Of a stretch of 64,000 nucleotides of DNA, positions 8,906 through 18,400 are shown piece after piece (position 1 is the first letter of the stretch; each line of letters starts with the position of its first letter). A program made the position numbers and the translations under genes. The DNA is from Methanobacterium_C sp963845285 (GTDB lineage: Archaea > Methanobacteriota > Methanobacteria > Methanobacteriales > Methanobacteriaceae): positions 62,001 through 126,000 of the forward strand of contig CAWJRO010000009.1 of NCBI GenBank assembly GCA_963845285.1, read 5' to 3'. Below the pieces are notes generated by a model, which saw nothing but the letters and a program-made list of their open reading frames with translations, was not told the origin of the DNA and did not search any database.

Positions 8906-9583
8906 ATGCGAATAGTGGTTACAATAGGCGGATCAATAATAATTAAAAATCATAATTACAAAAGATTTGAGGATTATGCTGACGTTTTGAACGATATGAA
9001 AAATGAACACGAACTTTTCGTGGTAGTTGGAGGAGGTAAAACAGCCAGGGATTATATAGGGATAGCAAGAGACCTCTCTGTTTCAGAAGCCATGTGTGAT
9101 GACATAGGGATCGATGTCACACGTCTCAATGCAAGACTCCTTATTATGGCTATGGGTGAAGATGCTTATCCTGTTGTTCCACAGAACTTTAGAGAAGCCC
9201 TTGAATTTTCAAAATCTGGTAAAATTATTGTAATGGGTGGAACAGAACCAGCTCATAGTACAGATGCTGTGGGAAGTATACTTGCAGAGTTTGTGAATGC
9301 AGACCTGCTTATAAATGCCACATCTGTGGATGGTCTTTACAATAAGGACCCGAATAAATATGATGATGCTAAAATGTTTGGAGAGGTAAAACCTACTGAA
9401 ATGATGGACCTTATGAGCAGTAAAGATATAAAAGCAGGGACATATGAGTTCTTTGACATGACGGCCATACAGATAATAAAAAGGTCCAGTATAAAGACTG
9501 TAATTGTTAATGGTAATGATGCTCACAATATTCAAAAGGCTGTAAATGAAAAAATAGGAACACTTATAATTCCTGAGAATTAA
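8906..9583 (+). CDS. pyrH: UMP kinase (archaeal type)
   Basis: Amino-acid-kinase family enzyme making UDP from UMP. The N-terminal GGSII (8-12), VGGGKTARDYI near residue 41 and the nucleotide-binding NATSVDGLYNKDP stretch fit archaeal PyrH. The 225 aa length is typical for the archaeal form. Start ATG follows GGTGATGAG. It is divergent from prf1 across a 187-bp AT-rich promoter region. Confidence 0.93.
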   Translation: MRIVVTIGGSIIIKNHNYKRFEDYADVLNDMKNEHELFVVVGGGKTARDYIGIARDLSVSEAMCDDIGIDVTRLNARLLIMAMGEDAYPVVPQNFREALEFSKSGKIIVMGGTEPAHSTDAVGSILAEFVNADLLINATSVDGLYNKDPNKYDDAKMFGEVKPTEMMDLMSSKDIKAGTYEFFDMTAIQIIKRSSIKTVIVNGNDAHNIQKAVNEKIGTLIIPEN

Positions 9584-9770
9584 CATTACCTAATGCCTGG
9601 TCTGAAACCAATAAAATTTATCCAGACCATCAAGTTCATATTATTAACCAAGTATAGTTCAATTATATTTTATTGAAGTAATAGTTGAGTTATACTAGTT
9701 AAATCATTCAATCAATTAAAAATTATAAAAAATTAATTTGAATCAAATTACAATCAATCGAGGTGTTCAA

Positions 9771-9965
9771 TTGACAGATCAACACAAACATTGCCCTATT
9801 TGCGGTAAACCAATACCACTTTCTGAAATGTTCTGTTCTCAAACATGCGAAAATGTATTTGCAGAAAGGCAGAATAAGGCCGCAAAGTCAAGAAAAATAT
9901 TAGTAGTGATTTTCATAATATTTATTTTGGTATGGCTCTTTATGATCTTGAAAGGTAAATTCTAA
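9771..9965 (+). CDS. small zinc-ribbon membrane protein (DUF2116-like)
   Basis: 64 aa. An N-terminal C-x2-C...C-x3-C zinc ribbon (CPICGKPI, then MFCSQTCEN) is followed by one hydrophobic helix (about 42-61) and a short basic tail, so it is probably membrane-anchored with the ribbon in the cytoplasm. The start is read as TTG because GAGGTG lies 5 nt before it; an in-frame upstream TTG at 9738 has no ribosome site. Function unknown. Confidence 0.72.
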   Translation: MTDQHKHCPICGKPIPLSEMFCSQTCENVFAERQNKAAKSRKILVVIFIIFILVWLFMILKGKF

Positions 9966-10217
9966 GTTAAACTAATTTTTTTTGTTTAACTCATTTTTAA
10001 CCTTTTAAATTAAGTTTTTAAAAGTTTTTTTGAAATTTCTGATTTTTTTTTGATGTAAAGATTTTCAATAAATAAAATATTTGATAGTGAGTTTTTTTTA
10101 TTCAATAAATGAATCTGATATGTGAGTTTATTATTTAATAAAAGATTTTAATAACAAGTTTATTATTCAATAAGGGCTTTTAAAAAAGGATATGATCCTG
10201 AACATTTAAGTAGTATC

Positions 10218-10319
10218 AAGAATGTATCATATCAGAATTTGCAAAAAAATAAGGACAGATAAAGCTTTAAATTCAAAAATAAGTAATAAATGTGACAAAA
10301 GTAATCATGAGACAGCATC
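10218..10319 (-). repeat. family A miniature inverted-repeat element, copy 3
   Basis: 102 bp in the reverse orientation with decayed left end (AAGAATGTATCAT) and better right end (ATGAGACAGCATC). A perfect 5-bp duplication GTATC flanks it (10213-10217 and 10320-10324). It fills part of the 9966-10431 gap between two convergent genes; the rest is T- and A-rich and shows nothing else. Confidence 0.82.
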
Positions 10320-10431
10320 GTATCTAAATAAAAGGGAGTATCTAAATAAATGATAATCAACCATACAAAATAAATTATAGATAATGAAATGATACTAAAA
10401 AAAGTTTTTTAAAAAAAGGCTTTGAGGTGAA

Positions 10432-11427
10432 CTATAAAGTTACACCCATATCTAACTGCTCTGTGAGCTCTTTATACCTGTTACGGATTGTGACCTCTGT
10501 AACTCCAGCAATATCTGCAACATCCCTTTGGGTCTTCCTTTCACCTAAGAGTACCGATGCAATGTAAAGTGCTGCTGCGGCCACGCCCGTAGGTCCTCTA
10601 CCTGAGGTCAAGCCTTTTGCCATAGCCTGTTCTATAATATCAATAGCTTTGGACTGTACTTCACCAGATAAACCGAGTTCACTTGCAAATCTTGGAACAT
10701 AGTCCACAGGTGATGTTGGAGGTAATTTTATGTTCAATTCCCTTGTTAAAAACCTGTAAGTCCTTCCAACTTCTTTTTTAGTGACTCTTGAAACTTCTGC
10801 AATCTCATCGAGTGTTCTTGGCACGTTGCACCGTCTACAAGCTGCATAAAGTGATGCTGCGACCACACCCTCAATACTCCTTCCTCTTATAAGCTTGTTT
10901 TCCACAGCATTCCTATAAACAACTGATGCTGCTTCCCTAACACTTCTTGGAAGTCCAAGTCTTGAAGAGTCCCTGTCAAGTTCGCTCAGAGCGAATGCAA
11001 GGTTACGTTCCGTTGCACCGGAGATCCTTATTTTTCTCTGCCATTTTCGAAGTCTGTACCACTGTGCACGGTTCCTGGCAGGAATGTCACGACCGTAGAT
11101 GTCTTTATTTCTCCAGTCAATCATAGTGGAGAGTCCTTTATCGTGTATGGTGTAGGTTATAGGTGCACCTACTCTTGTTCTTTTATCACGCTGCTCATGG
11201 TCAAATGCCCTCCATTCAGGCCCCATATCAACTAAGTTGTCATCTATAACAAGACCACATGCACCGCAAACAACTTCCCCACGTTCATGATCGTTTATAA
11301 GCTTTTTAGAGCCGCATTCTGGACATTTGGTTTCAGTTTTTTCGATTTCTGAAACATCCTGTTTCATCTGTTCTTTTTCTGAAACGTCAGGCTCCATATT
11401 TTTGTTTTGCGAAACTTCGTGTTTCAT
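10432..11427 (-). CDS. tfb: transcription initiation factor IIB
   Basis: Recruits RNA polymerase to TBP-bound promoters. An N-terminal zinc ribbon (CPECGSKK...CGACG) is followed by the B-reader/linker region (GPEWRAFDHEQ, RVGAPITYTIHDKG) and two cyclin-fold repeats ending in a DNA-binding helix (VTEVTIRNRYKELTEQL). ATG at 11427 forms an ATGA overlap with the end of the Gar1 gene; an alternative ATG at 11454 adds nine Lys/Glu-rich residues. Before the zinc ribbon is an unusual leader with three imperfect (M/Q)K-x-DVSE-type repeats. Coupling to gar1 is usual in this order. Confidence 0.95.
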   Translation of the reverse strand: MKHEVSQNKNMEPDVSEKEQMKQDVSEIEKTETKCPECGSKKLINDHERGEVVCGACGLVIDDNLVDMGPEWRAFDHEQRDKRTRVGAPITYTIHDKGLSTMIDWRNKDIYGRDIPARNRAQWYRLRKWQRKIRISGATERNLAFALSELDRDSSRLGLPRSVREAASVVYRNAVENKLIRGRSIEGVVAASLYAACRRCNVPRTLDEIAEVSRVTKKEVGRTYRFLTRELNIKLPPTSPVDYVPRFASELGLSGEVQSKAIDIIEQAMAKGLTSGRGPTGVAAAALYIASVLLGERKTQRDVADIAGVTEVTIRNRYKELTEQLDMGVTL

Positions 11428-11699
11428 TTTTTCTTTCGTTTCCTTCGCCCCCATTTCTTGATAGGTTTTGAGGGTATGTACAGGGTTTCTCCAATGTTGT
11501 CCTCAAGATTTTCAAAATTTTTTGAGTAAACTTTAACTGCCACGTATGATTCTTTTGTAGGACCAAATATATCGTAAACAGTACCCAATTTCTTTTTATC
11601 TTTTGTAAAAACAGTTAGTCCAAAACCTGGCGTATTGACGGATCTTAAAATTACGCGACCCCGTTTGGAGATGTGTGAGACAGTTCCCAGTTTTTTCAT
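11424..11699 (-). CDS. gar1: H/ACA RNA-protein complex component Gar1
   Basis: 91 aa six-strand barrel protein of the H/ACA pseudouridylation complex (with Cbf5, Nop10, L7Ae). It shows the usual LGTVSHISKRGRVILR start, a central KKLGTVYDIFGPTKESYVAVK segment split across the barrel, and a Lys/Arg-rich tail (GRRKRKKK). Its last codons overlap the start of tfb, giving a gar1-tfb operon. A TATA-like stretch lies about 25-35 bp upstream. Confidence 0.9.
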   Translation of the reverse strand: MKKLGTVSHISKRGRVILRSVNTPGFGLTVFTKDKKKLGTVYDIFGPTKESYVAVKVYSKNFENLEDNIGETLYIPSKPIKKWGRRKRKKK

Positions 11700-11832
11700 A
11701 TACCCTCAAATCGAAACTTTTATATAATATTATAGTGTTCAGAACTAGTATATAAAGATTTCGATAATTTTAAAAGGGGGATATTAAATGGATATAATGG
11801 AAATAGAATGTATTTTATATGATCGCAGTTAG

Positions 11833-12891
11833 TCAGATGCTCTTGGACTCTTTTGTTTTTAGTATCTTTCCATAATAAATGGTTACAATAGCTCCAATTA
11901 CAGTAGGCATTATATAACTTACAAGGCGATCTATAAGGCTTGCAGCCAACACTATATCTGCAGGAACTCCTACGATCAAGAAAAGCCCTATCATTACGCC
12001 TTCACGGAGTCCTAATGCCCCTGGAATTGTGGGGAGTATGGTTATTAAAAGTCCAATACTGTAAATAATTACCATGGGTATAAATGGAGGATATGAACCT
12101 ACAGTCACAAAACAGAGGTACATTCTTACCATATCTATTAACCACATCCCAATTGAGATTGTAAGGCCTAAAGTGAACATTTTATGGTTTTGTAGAACTG
12201 TAAGAAAACCTGTGGAAAATCTTTCAACGTAATATAATATTCTTTCGGTAACGTATGAGAATGTGACTTCTTTTTTTGTCAATTTTTTGAAGAATGGGAA
12301 TACATAACGTGCAATTGGAATAACAATCTTTCCTGCAATCTCTTTATTAATTCCAACATATATTAAAAGTCCAAAGAAGACCATGGTTATTAATATAAGT
12401 ACGCTTATTATAATGGCACTCCAAAGTGGTATATTCCATGTGGATATCAAATAAATTGCAAAAAGAGACACCATTAAAAATGGGAAGAATTCAAAAACTC
12501 TATCTGCGCTTGCAGAAACAAATGCAAGGTCGAATGGTACTTCTTCAAGTTTGTTTACAAGGTAAGCGCGAAGAGGTTCTCCACCTGCAGCTCCGGGAGT
12601 TACGTTGTTACCAAAAAGGCTTGAAAACATCATTAAAAATAGTTTTTTAAAACCTGGAGAATGGTCAACAACATCAAGTATCAATGACCAGCGTAGCGTC
12701 CATGCTACAATCAAAAGAAGCTCTAAAATAAGGGTTAGATATATTATGTTGAGATTGGAGTGGCTCAGAACTTCCAGTATATCGTTTAATCCCACTGCAA
12801 AAGATATAATAAATATGATGAATGCACCGATTATAAATGTGATTATAATTTCCCATTTATGATCTTGAATGAATTCTGAAGTGTTCTCCAT
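11833..12891 (-). CDS. flippase-like integral membrane protein (UPF0104 / LPG synthase TM family)
   Basis: 352 aa with about eight hydrophobic helices. The conserved motif NNVTPGAAGGEPLRAY near residues 95-110 and a later PTIPGALGLREG segment match the lysylphosphatidylglycerol-synthase transmembrane / UPF0104 family. Members are thought to move or modify lipids or lipid-linked sugars; the substrate is unknown here. It lies downstream of gar1-tfb on the same strand, 134 bp after a separate promoter-like AT-rich stretch. Confidence 0.85.
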   Translation of the reverse strand: MENTSEFIQDHKWEIIITFIIGAFIIFIISFAVGLNDILEVLSHSNLNIIYLTLILELLLIVAWTLRWSLILDVVDHSPGFKKLFLMMFSSLFGNNVTPGAAGGEPLRAYLVNKLEEVPFDLAFVSASADRVFEFFPFLMVSLFAIYLISTWNIPLWSAIIISVLILITMVFFGLLIYVGINKEIAGKIVIPIARYVFPFFKKLTKKEVTFSYVTERILYYVERFSTGFLTVLQNHKMFTLGLTISIGMWLIDMVRMYLCFVTVGSYPPFIPMVIIYSIGLLITILPTIPGALGLREGVMIGLFLIVGVPADIVLAASLIDRLVSYIMPTVIGAIVTIYYGKILKTKESKSI

Positions 12892-13035
12892 TTTAAAAAT
12901 TCTTTACGTTACAATATATCTACTTATCTGTTCTAAAAACTTTGGAGTACTTACCTCATATTTTATTATATTTTTCATATGCTATTTTTATGCATGTCCA
13001 AATTAGTTATACTAACAATATTATAGTCAATATAC

Positions 13036-13704
13036 TTATTTTATAGCTAATATGTCCAAAAAAGAAGATCCACAAGCTATTTTACGGACAATTTCATCTT
13101 CATTTTTTATTATTTTGAAAGCCTCTTCTATAACATCATCCAGAATTTGATCTGGTACAGCTACCACACCACAGTCATCACCCATTATTAAGTCTCCCGG
13201 ATTTACTATGGTATTTCCACATTTTACAGGAACGTTAATTTCACCTTCTGCGGTAGCATCTCCAGCATTAGGTATAATATCCCTTGAAAATACAGGGTAG
13301 TCAAGTTCTCTTATACCTGCAACATCCCTTGCAGATCCATAAATAACAGTACCAATTATACCGTGTTTTTGGGCAGTTCCCGATGCCATTTCACCCCAAA
13401 CAGCGGGATCATCTTTATCACATTTTATTACAAGAATATCTCCTGTTTGAGCAGCATATATTCCTTTTATAACTGTTCCCCAATCCTCAGCCATTGTTTT
13501 AACGGTTGTAGCTCTTCCTATAACTTTAATATTATTTTTTACAGGTTTAACTCCGGTAATAACGCCATTTTCTCCTGTAACATGCCTCATAGCATCTGAT
13601 AGGTTTGAAGTTGTGATTTTTGATCGTGATAACTTAGAAATTGAATTTTTTGGTAAAAATTCATTTAGTAATGTTTCTGGTGAAAGTTTTTGTTTTTTTG
13701 ACAT
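13036..13704 (-). CDS. RraA-like / aldolase-fold protein
   Basis: 222 aa protein with the RraA/HMG-aldolase core: GSARDVAGIRELDYPVFSRD around residues 122-142 (the Asp after Arg binds metal in characterised aldolases) and the C-terminal PGDLIMGDDCGVVAVP. Family members act as 4-hydroxy-4-methyl-2-oxoglutarate aldolases or as RNase E inhibitors in bacteria; methanogens lack RNase E, so an aldolase or other lyase role is more likely. The substrate is unknown. A short A-rich leader with an AAGGT site precedes the ATG. Confidence 0.8.
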   Translation of the reverse strand: MSKKQKLSPETLLNEFLPKNSISKLSRSKITTSNLSDAMRHVTGENGVITGVKPVKNNIKVIGRATTVKTMAEDWGTVIKGIYAAQTGDILVIKCDKDDPAVWGEMASGTAQKHGIIGTVIYGSARDVAGIRELDYPVFSRDIIPNAGDATAEGEINVPVKCGNTIVNPGDLIMGDDCGVVAVPDQILDDVIEEAFKIIKNEDEIVRKIACGSSFLDILAIK

Positions 13705-13799
13705 ACCTTATCATTCCATCTATCCATCCACATTGAGTCTATATATTACAAAAATTTTAATATCCTACAACGGTCATTTGTTAATTATATTAGTTTTAA

Positions 13800-14096
13800 T
13801 CAATCCTGTGGTGTTGTAACTTCTTCAACGAGTTTCTTACCTGCAACAACTTCATCAACACTGTGTACTGTGCCTCCATACTGTTCTATTGCTTGGTTTA
13901 TTTCCTCAAAGTTGAGTTCGTTTCCCTGCATTGTAATTTTAACGTTCTCTGTTTCTTTATCTATTTCCATGAGTGTGATGTTCACTCCGTCCACACCGCT
14001 TAATTCACTTAAAAATATTGCAAATGATGGTATATTTGGTTCGTGTGGTTTTAATATGTCTAAAACTATCCTTATCAGGCCCTTTGCCACTTTCAT
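13800..14096 (-). CDS. DUF211 family protein
   Basis: 98 aa, matching the small archaeal DUF211 family in length and pattern: N-terminal RIVLDILKPHEPNIPSFA, then a ferredoxin-like alternation of strands and helices with MEIDKETENVKITMQG. Members form ring-like oligomers in structures, but the function is not known. It lies 95 bp before the RraA-like gene on the same strand. Confidence 0.85.
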   Translation of the reverse strand: MKVAKGLIRIVLDILKPHEPNIPSFAIFLSELSGVDGVNITLMEIDKETENVKITMQGNELNFEEINQAIEQYGGTVHSVDEVVAGKKLVEEVTTPQD

Positions 14097-14304
14097 GTCC
14101 TCCGAAATCTTTTAAAATAACTTTTTATTTTATTAATTTTATTTTTATTAACTATATCTATTCCAAATTTAATTTATACTGAACTTATTTTAGTGTTTTA
14201 ACTCTCTCCTCAAAATTATTTAAAACTTTACTCATAAAAATTGATATTTTATTTTTTAGAAAATATTTTTAGAAACTAATTGTTTGTTATTTTTAATATT
14301 CTCA

Positions 14305-14411
14305 GAGGCTGTCCCATAATCCAAAATTTACAAAAAAATAAGGATAAACAACGCTTTAAATTCAAAAATAAGCAAAATTATATATGTTATGAATAATTAT
14401 GGGTCAGCCTC
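14305..14411 (-). repeat. family A miniature inverted-repeat element, copy 4
   Basis: 107 bp with ends GAGGCTGTCCCATAATCC and TAATTATGGGTCAGCCTC. Perfect 5-bp flanking duplication TCTCA (14300-14304 and 14412-14416). It sits 40 bp from a family B element in the long 14097-14992 gap. Confidence 0.9.
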
Positions 14412-14451
14412 TCTCAACATTAAAATCGTTATTACATGTTATTATACAAAT

Positions 14452-14632
14452 AAGAAAATTCTATTAATCTTCATTTACTGTTGATATTATGTTTAGAAAT
14501 AGTTTTATGATATTTATTAATGAGTTAATTGGGCTATTAAATGTTAATAATGGCTTAAATGACGTGTTCATTTATCATAATTAACTTAAATCTTTTAATA
14601 TTATTAAATTTTAGAGGTTTTTAGAAATTCTC
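14452..14632 (+). repeat. family B inverted-repeat element, copy 1
   Basis: 181 bp, roughly 80-85 percent identical by eye to the reverse complement of 28128-28308. It ends in TTAGAGGTTTTTAGAAATTC followed by TC. The terminal AGAAATTCTC pairs with GAGAATTTCT of the other copy's opposite end. No open reading frame. The rest of the 14097-14992 gap (about 500 bp) is AT-rich with nothing recognisable. Confidence 0.7.
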
Positions 14633-14992
14633 ATAACAAATTTCAGGAATATTTTCATTATAATATGATAGAATAAAAATAAATTTTTTAATAAAAACAT
14701 TTTTTTAACCAGTGATATGAAAATAGATATGTTATTTTTCACTGATTTTGGTTGAAGCGACGTTCTAATATCTCTTAATCCCATAAATTACGGCTTAATT
14801 TTTAATGTAAGAATTAACTATTTAAATAACTAAATAAATAATATCAAGAGAGTACATTGTGAGATTCAATATACTCAACTTAAAGTATTATTAACATGGA
14901 TAATAGTATTAAAAAACGGGGCTATCATAACTATAATATAATTCGCCACGTGTTCGATAGGTACTATTTAGACATCATCAAAGGGCTTTACA

Positions 14993-15400
14993 ATGAGTTT
15001 TAGAAGATTGTCTTGCATCATAGAAGAACTCAAAATCTGCGTGGAACAGGGAATGCCAATTCTTATCGAGGGAAAAAAGGACGAAGAAGCGTTACGTGAA
15101 CTTGGTATCAATGGTAATTTCATAAAAGTCTCGGGTTCGGGCCTTAAACTCTTTGAAATCGCTGAGATGGCGGCACAGTCATCTTCTAAAGTTATTATAT
15201 TAACTGACTTTGACAAAAAAGGCAATGAACTTGCGAAGAGGCTTTCATCAGACATACAAAGTCTCGGTTCCCATCCTGACCTTACCATAAGGCGTAAAAT
15301 TATGGGAATCACCCGGAAATATATAAAAGATATTGAGAGTCTTCCAAGACACATGCATCGGCTGGAACTTGAAGAACACCTATGTGGTGATTACTGGTAG
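14993..15400 (+). CDS. small toprim-domain protein
   Basis: 135 aa with a toprim core: PILIEGKKDEEALRELGI (20-37, metal-binding Glu followed by GKKD) and VIILTDFDKKGNELAKRL (68-85, the DxD pair). It resembles archaeal stand-alone toprim proteins related to the RNase M5/primase nuclease domain. The C-terminus ends with a His/Glu-rich stretch (RHMHRLELEEHLCG). No good Shine-Dalgarno is seen, so it may be leaderless. DnaG, another toprim protein, starts 90 bp downstream, so a nucleic acid role is plausible; activity is unknown. Confidence 0.8.
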   Translation: MSFRRLSCIIEELKICVEQGMPILIEGKKDEEALRELGINGNFIKVSGSGLKLFEIAEMAAQSSSKVIILTDFDKKGNELAKRLSSDIQSLGSHPDLTIRRKIMGITRKYIKDIESLPRHMHRLELEEHLCGDYW

Positions 15401-15490
15401 TTACCATCAATAATTTCTGTTAGGTACCAATGCCAGAGGGCAGTGATATTACATCATGAAAGGTATCTATACATGAAGGAGGCCCAAAAC

Positions 15491-16645
15491 ATGGGAAAAG
15501 AAGAAATAAGTACAACTAAATATCTCATTCACGCTCAAATAAATGCTAACGGCATTGTTGAAAAGCCAGATGTTGTAGGGGCAATTTTTGGACAAACAGA
15601 AGGACTTTTAAGCAATGATCTTGATTTAAGGGAATTACAAAAGACAGGGAGGATAGGAAGAATAAAAGTAAACATAAACTCAAAAGCCGGCAGATCCAAA
15701 GGGGAAATAGTGATACCATCAAGCCTTGACAGGGTTGAAACAGCAATACTTGCAGCTTCACTTGAAACTATAAACAGGGTAGGACCATGCGAAGCTTACA
15801 TACAGGTTTCCAAGGTTGAAGATGTACGTGCTGTGAAAAGGCGAAGAGTTGTAGATAGGGCAAAAGAACTCTATAAAGGAATGATGGAAGAGGTAACACC
15901 CGAAAGCCTAAAAATGATAGAAGAAGTCAAAGAAGCAATGAGGGTTCATGAAATAACAGAGTATGGTAATGAAAAACTTCCAGCCGGACCAAATGTCGTA
16001 ACTTCCGATGCAATTCTTGTTGTTGAAGGAAGGGCTGATGTTCTGAACCTCCTTCGATACGGTGTTAAAAATGCCATAGCTGTTGAAGGGGTTAGTGTTC
16101 CAAAAACAGTTGCTGAACTAACCAAAAATAAGACAGTCACAGCATTTCTTGATGGAGATAGGGGTGGAGAACTCATTTTAAAAGAACTTCTCCAAGTTGG
16201 AGAGGTTGATTATGTTACCCGAGCACCTAGAGGTAAAGAAGTTGAAGACCTTGCAAAAGATGAGGTCATGATTGCTTTAAGAGACAAAGTACCCGTTGAA
16301 CAGATATACCACGACCTCGGTGTCAAAGTTGAAAAAGTTGAAAAAGTTGAACCGAAGGGTGGAGATAAATTAAAAGTTTTAAAAGGGATTCTGAACGAAC
16401 TTGAAGGTTCTGGAAATGCAGAAATATTTGATGATGCTCTCAACATCTTAAAAGAGGTTAAAGTTGAAAATTTATACGATGAACTTAAAAATGTCAACAG
16501 CAGTGCATATGCTGTTGTTTTTGACGGTGTAGTAAGTCAGAGATTAATAGATATTGCAAAGGATAAAGGTTTAAAACAAATAGTGGCTGTTAGAATGAGT
16601 GAGGTTGTAAAAAAACCAAGTCCAATAAAAGTTTTAACTAGATAA
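15491..16645 (+). CDS. dnaG: archaeal DnaG-type primase
   Basis: 384 aa. N-terminal archaeal domain (TTKYLIHAQINANGIVEKPD) followed by a toprim domain with E179 (LVVEGRADVLNLLRYG) and the DGD triad at 221-223 (FLDGDRGGE). Archaeal DnaG is found with the exosome and can make short RNA primers. The start is taken at the ATG preceded by GAAGGAGG at 15477-15484; an in-frame ATG at 15443 would add 16 residues not seen at family N-termini. The linker at about 285-300 repeats VEKVEKVE. Confidence 0.93.
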   Translation: MGKEEISTTKYLIHAQINANGIVEKPDVVGAIFGQTEGLLSNDLDLRELQKTGRIGRIKVNINSKAGRSKGEIVIPSSLDRVETAILAASLETINRVGPCEAYIQVSKVEDVRAVKRRRVVDRAKELYKGMMEEVTPESLKMIEEVKEAMRVHEITEYGNEKLPAGPNVVTSDAILVVEGRADVLNLLRYGVKNAIAVEGVSVPKTVAELTKNKTVTAFLDGDRGGELILKELLQVGEVDYVTRAPRGKEVEDLAKDEVMIALRDKVPVEQIYHDLGVKVEKVEKVEPKGGDKLKVLKGILNELEGSGNAEIFDDALNILKEVKVENLYDELKNVNSSAYAVVFDGVVSQRLIDIAKDKGLKQIVAVRMSEVVKKPSPIKVLTR

Positions 16646-16849
16646 ATTGTTTGGATTATTTCAAGGTTTAATTAAAATTAAACTTTTTGCACCTATAATG
16701 AAAGAATATAATGAAGGAATATTCAACTTTGTTAAAAGTGTCAAATACATCAAAAAAATAGGGACTGGTTTATTTTTTAGAGTCCCTATATAAAACTAAG
16801 TCATCATAAGCCAGTATAATGGGGTTAAAATTCTTTGGGAGGGGTATCC

Positions 16850-18361
16850 ATGTATATTAACATGAAAAAAGAATTTTTAGGAGATATAAATACAACAAAA
16901 GATATTTTAATACCCAAAGATCCATTGGAGAGGGTTATAGGTCATGAAGACATTATAAAATTCGTTAAAATTGCTGCAAAACAAAGGAGAAACCTTCTTC
17001 TTGTTGGGCCACCAGGGATTGGTAAATCGCTCATAGCTCAGGCCATATCTGTCCACCTGAAAAAACCTAATGAAGAAATAACTGCGGTACACAACCCAGA
17101 AAGACCAGAAAGGCCGTTCGTCGAGGTAAAAACAAGAAAAGAAATGGAGAACGAGAAGAAAGATCTTGAAAGGGCTGAAGGAGATGTTGTTGATCCCCAT
17201 AATGTTCCTGAAGCTGTTGCAGAAAGATTGGGTTTTAGATGTCCGCACTGTGGAAGTTACAACGGTGCATATCAAAGTGTATGTTCTAACTGTGGCAGTG
17301 ATAAATATGCTCAAATAAACGCCAGCAGAAAACATTTGGGTGACCTTCTGGGGATGTTTGAGCAGATGAACTCTAATACAGACATCCCAAAAGAACGTGT
17401 TACAACAACACGGATGCGTAATGGCAGAGAAGAAGTTGTAAGCTACGAAAGAGTGGGTGGCGACGGAATAAAAATACTTGATCAACATGCTCTTGAAAAA
17501 AGGCGGGAAACTGTTGAGAATAAACCTAAAAATGTTATAGTACCCATTAAAAGAAATATGTTCATACAGGCAACAGGCGCAAGTGAAACTGAACTTTTGG
17601 GAGATGTGAGGCACGATCCATATGGAGGACATCCAGATCTTGGGACACAACCCTATGAACGGGTTGTACCCGGTGCTGTCCACGAAGCACATGAAGGAGT
17701 TCTTTTTATAGATGAAATAGTTCATATAGCGCCTTTGCAACGTTATATATTAAGTGCAATGCAAGATAAGGTTTTTCCAATAGTTGGAAGAAATCCACAG
17801 AGTGCTGGAAGTTCTGTTAGAGTTGACAATGTTCCATGTGACTTTATATTTATTGGTGCATGTAATATACGGGACATACAGTATATATTGCCCCCTCTTC
17901 GATCCAGAATACAGGGAGAAGGTTACGAGATACTCATGAAAACAACCATGCCTGATACAGAGGATAACGAAGCTAAAATTGCCCAATTTGTAGCTCAAGA
18001 AATAAAGATGGACGGTAAGATACCCCACGCAACCCGAAGGGCTGTTGAAATTCTTATTGATAATGCTAAACAGAGAGCAGAAGCTATAGATGACCAGGAA
18101 AATGCATTGACTTTAAGGCTTAGAGATCTCAGTGGTGTTCTTAAGATGGCTGGAGATCTGGCAACTATGGATGGAAGTGAATTTATAGGGGAAAAACACA
18201 TGCAGTTTGCCGTAAAAAACGCTGTTTCAATTGAGGATCAAATAATACGAAGATATAAATCCTTTGAAAATGCTATAGAAAAAGATATATCCAGTTCGCA
18301 GCGTATGAGCAACGGAAAATCTCGTAAGCCAAATGAGAATGTTGACAGAAGTTATATGTAA
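16850..18361 (+). CDS. Lon-like AAA+ ATPase lacking a protease domain
   Basis: 503 aa ATPase related to archaeal LonB. Walker A is GPPGIGKS (53-60) and Walker B is VLFIDEI (about 285), followed by a sensor region and a lid. Unlike LonB, the chain stops soon after the AAA+ lid in a polar Ser/Lys-rich tail, so the Ser-Lys S16 peptidase domain is absent, and no LonB-type membrane helices are seen. A four-cysteine zinc ribbon (C131, C134, C145, C148) sits inside the insertion between the Walker motifs. ATG at 16850 follows GGGAGGGG. xerA starts 40 bp downstream. The function may be unfoldase or remodelling, by inference only. Confidence 0.85.
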   Translation: MYINMKKEFLGDINTTKDILIPKDPLERVIGHEDIIKFVKIAAKQRRNLLLVGPPGIGKSLIAQAISVHLKKPNEEITAVHNPERPERPFVEVKTRKEMENEKKDLERAEGDVVDPHNVPEAVAERLGFRCPHCGSYNGAYQSVCSNCGSDKYAQINASRKHLGDLLGMFEQMNSNTDIPKERVTTTRMRNGREEVVSYERVGGDGIKILDQHALEKRRETVENKPKNVIVPIKRNMFIQATGASETELLGDVRHDPYGGHPDLGTQPYERVVPGAVHEAHEGVLFIDEIVHIAPLQRYILSAMQDKVFPIVGRNPQSAGSSVRVDNVPCDFIFIGACNIRDIQYILPPLRSRIQGEGYEILMKTTMPDTEDNEAKIAQFVAQEIKMDGKIPHATRRAVEILIDNAKQRAEAIDDQENALTLRLRDLSGVLKMAGDLATMDGSEFIGEKHMQFAVKNAVSIEDQIIRRYKSFENAIEKDISSSQRMSNGKSRKPNENVDRSYM

Positions 18362-18400
18362 TGTTAATCAAACATATAAACTGAAACTACATCTGATACC

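Noticed and set aside
14993..15400. Toprim protein as RNase M5
   Set aside because: It has the shared toprim motifs only; there is no evidence for 5S rRNA maturation in archaea by this family, so it was named generally.
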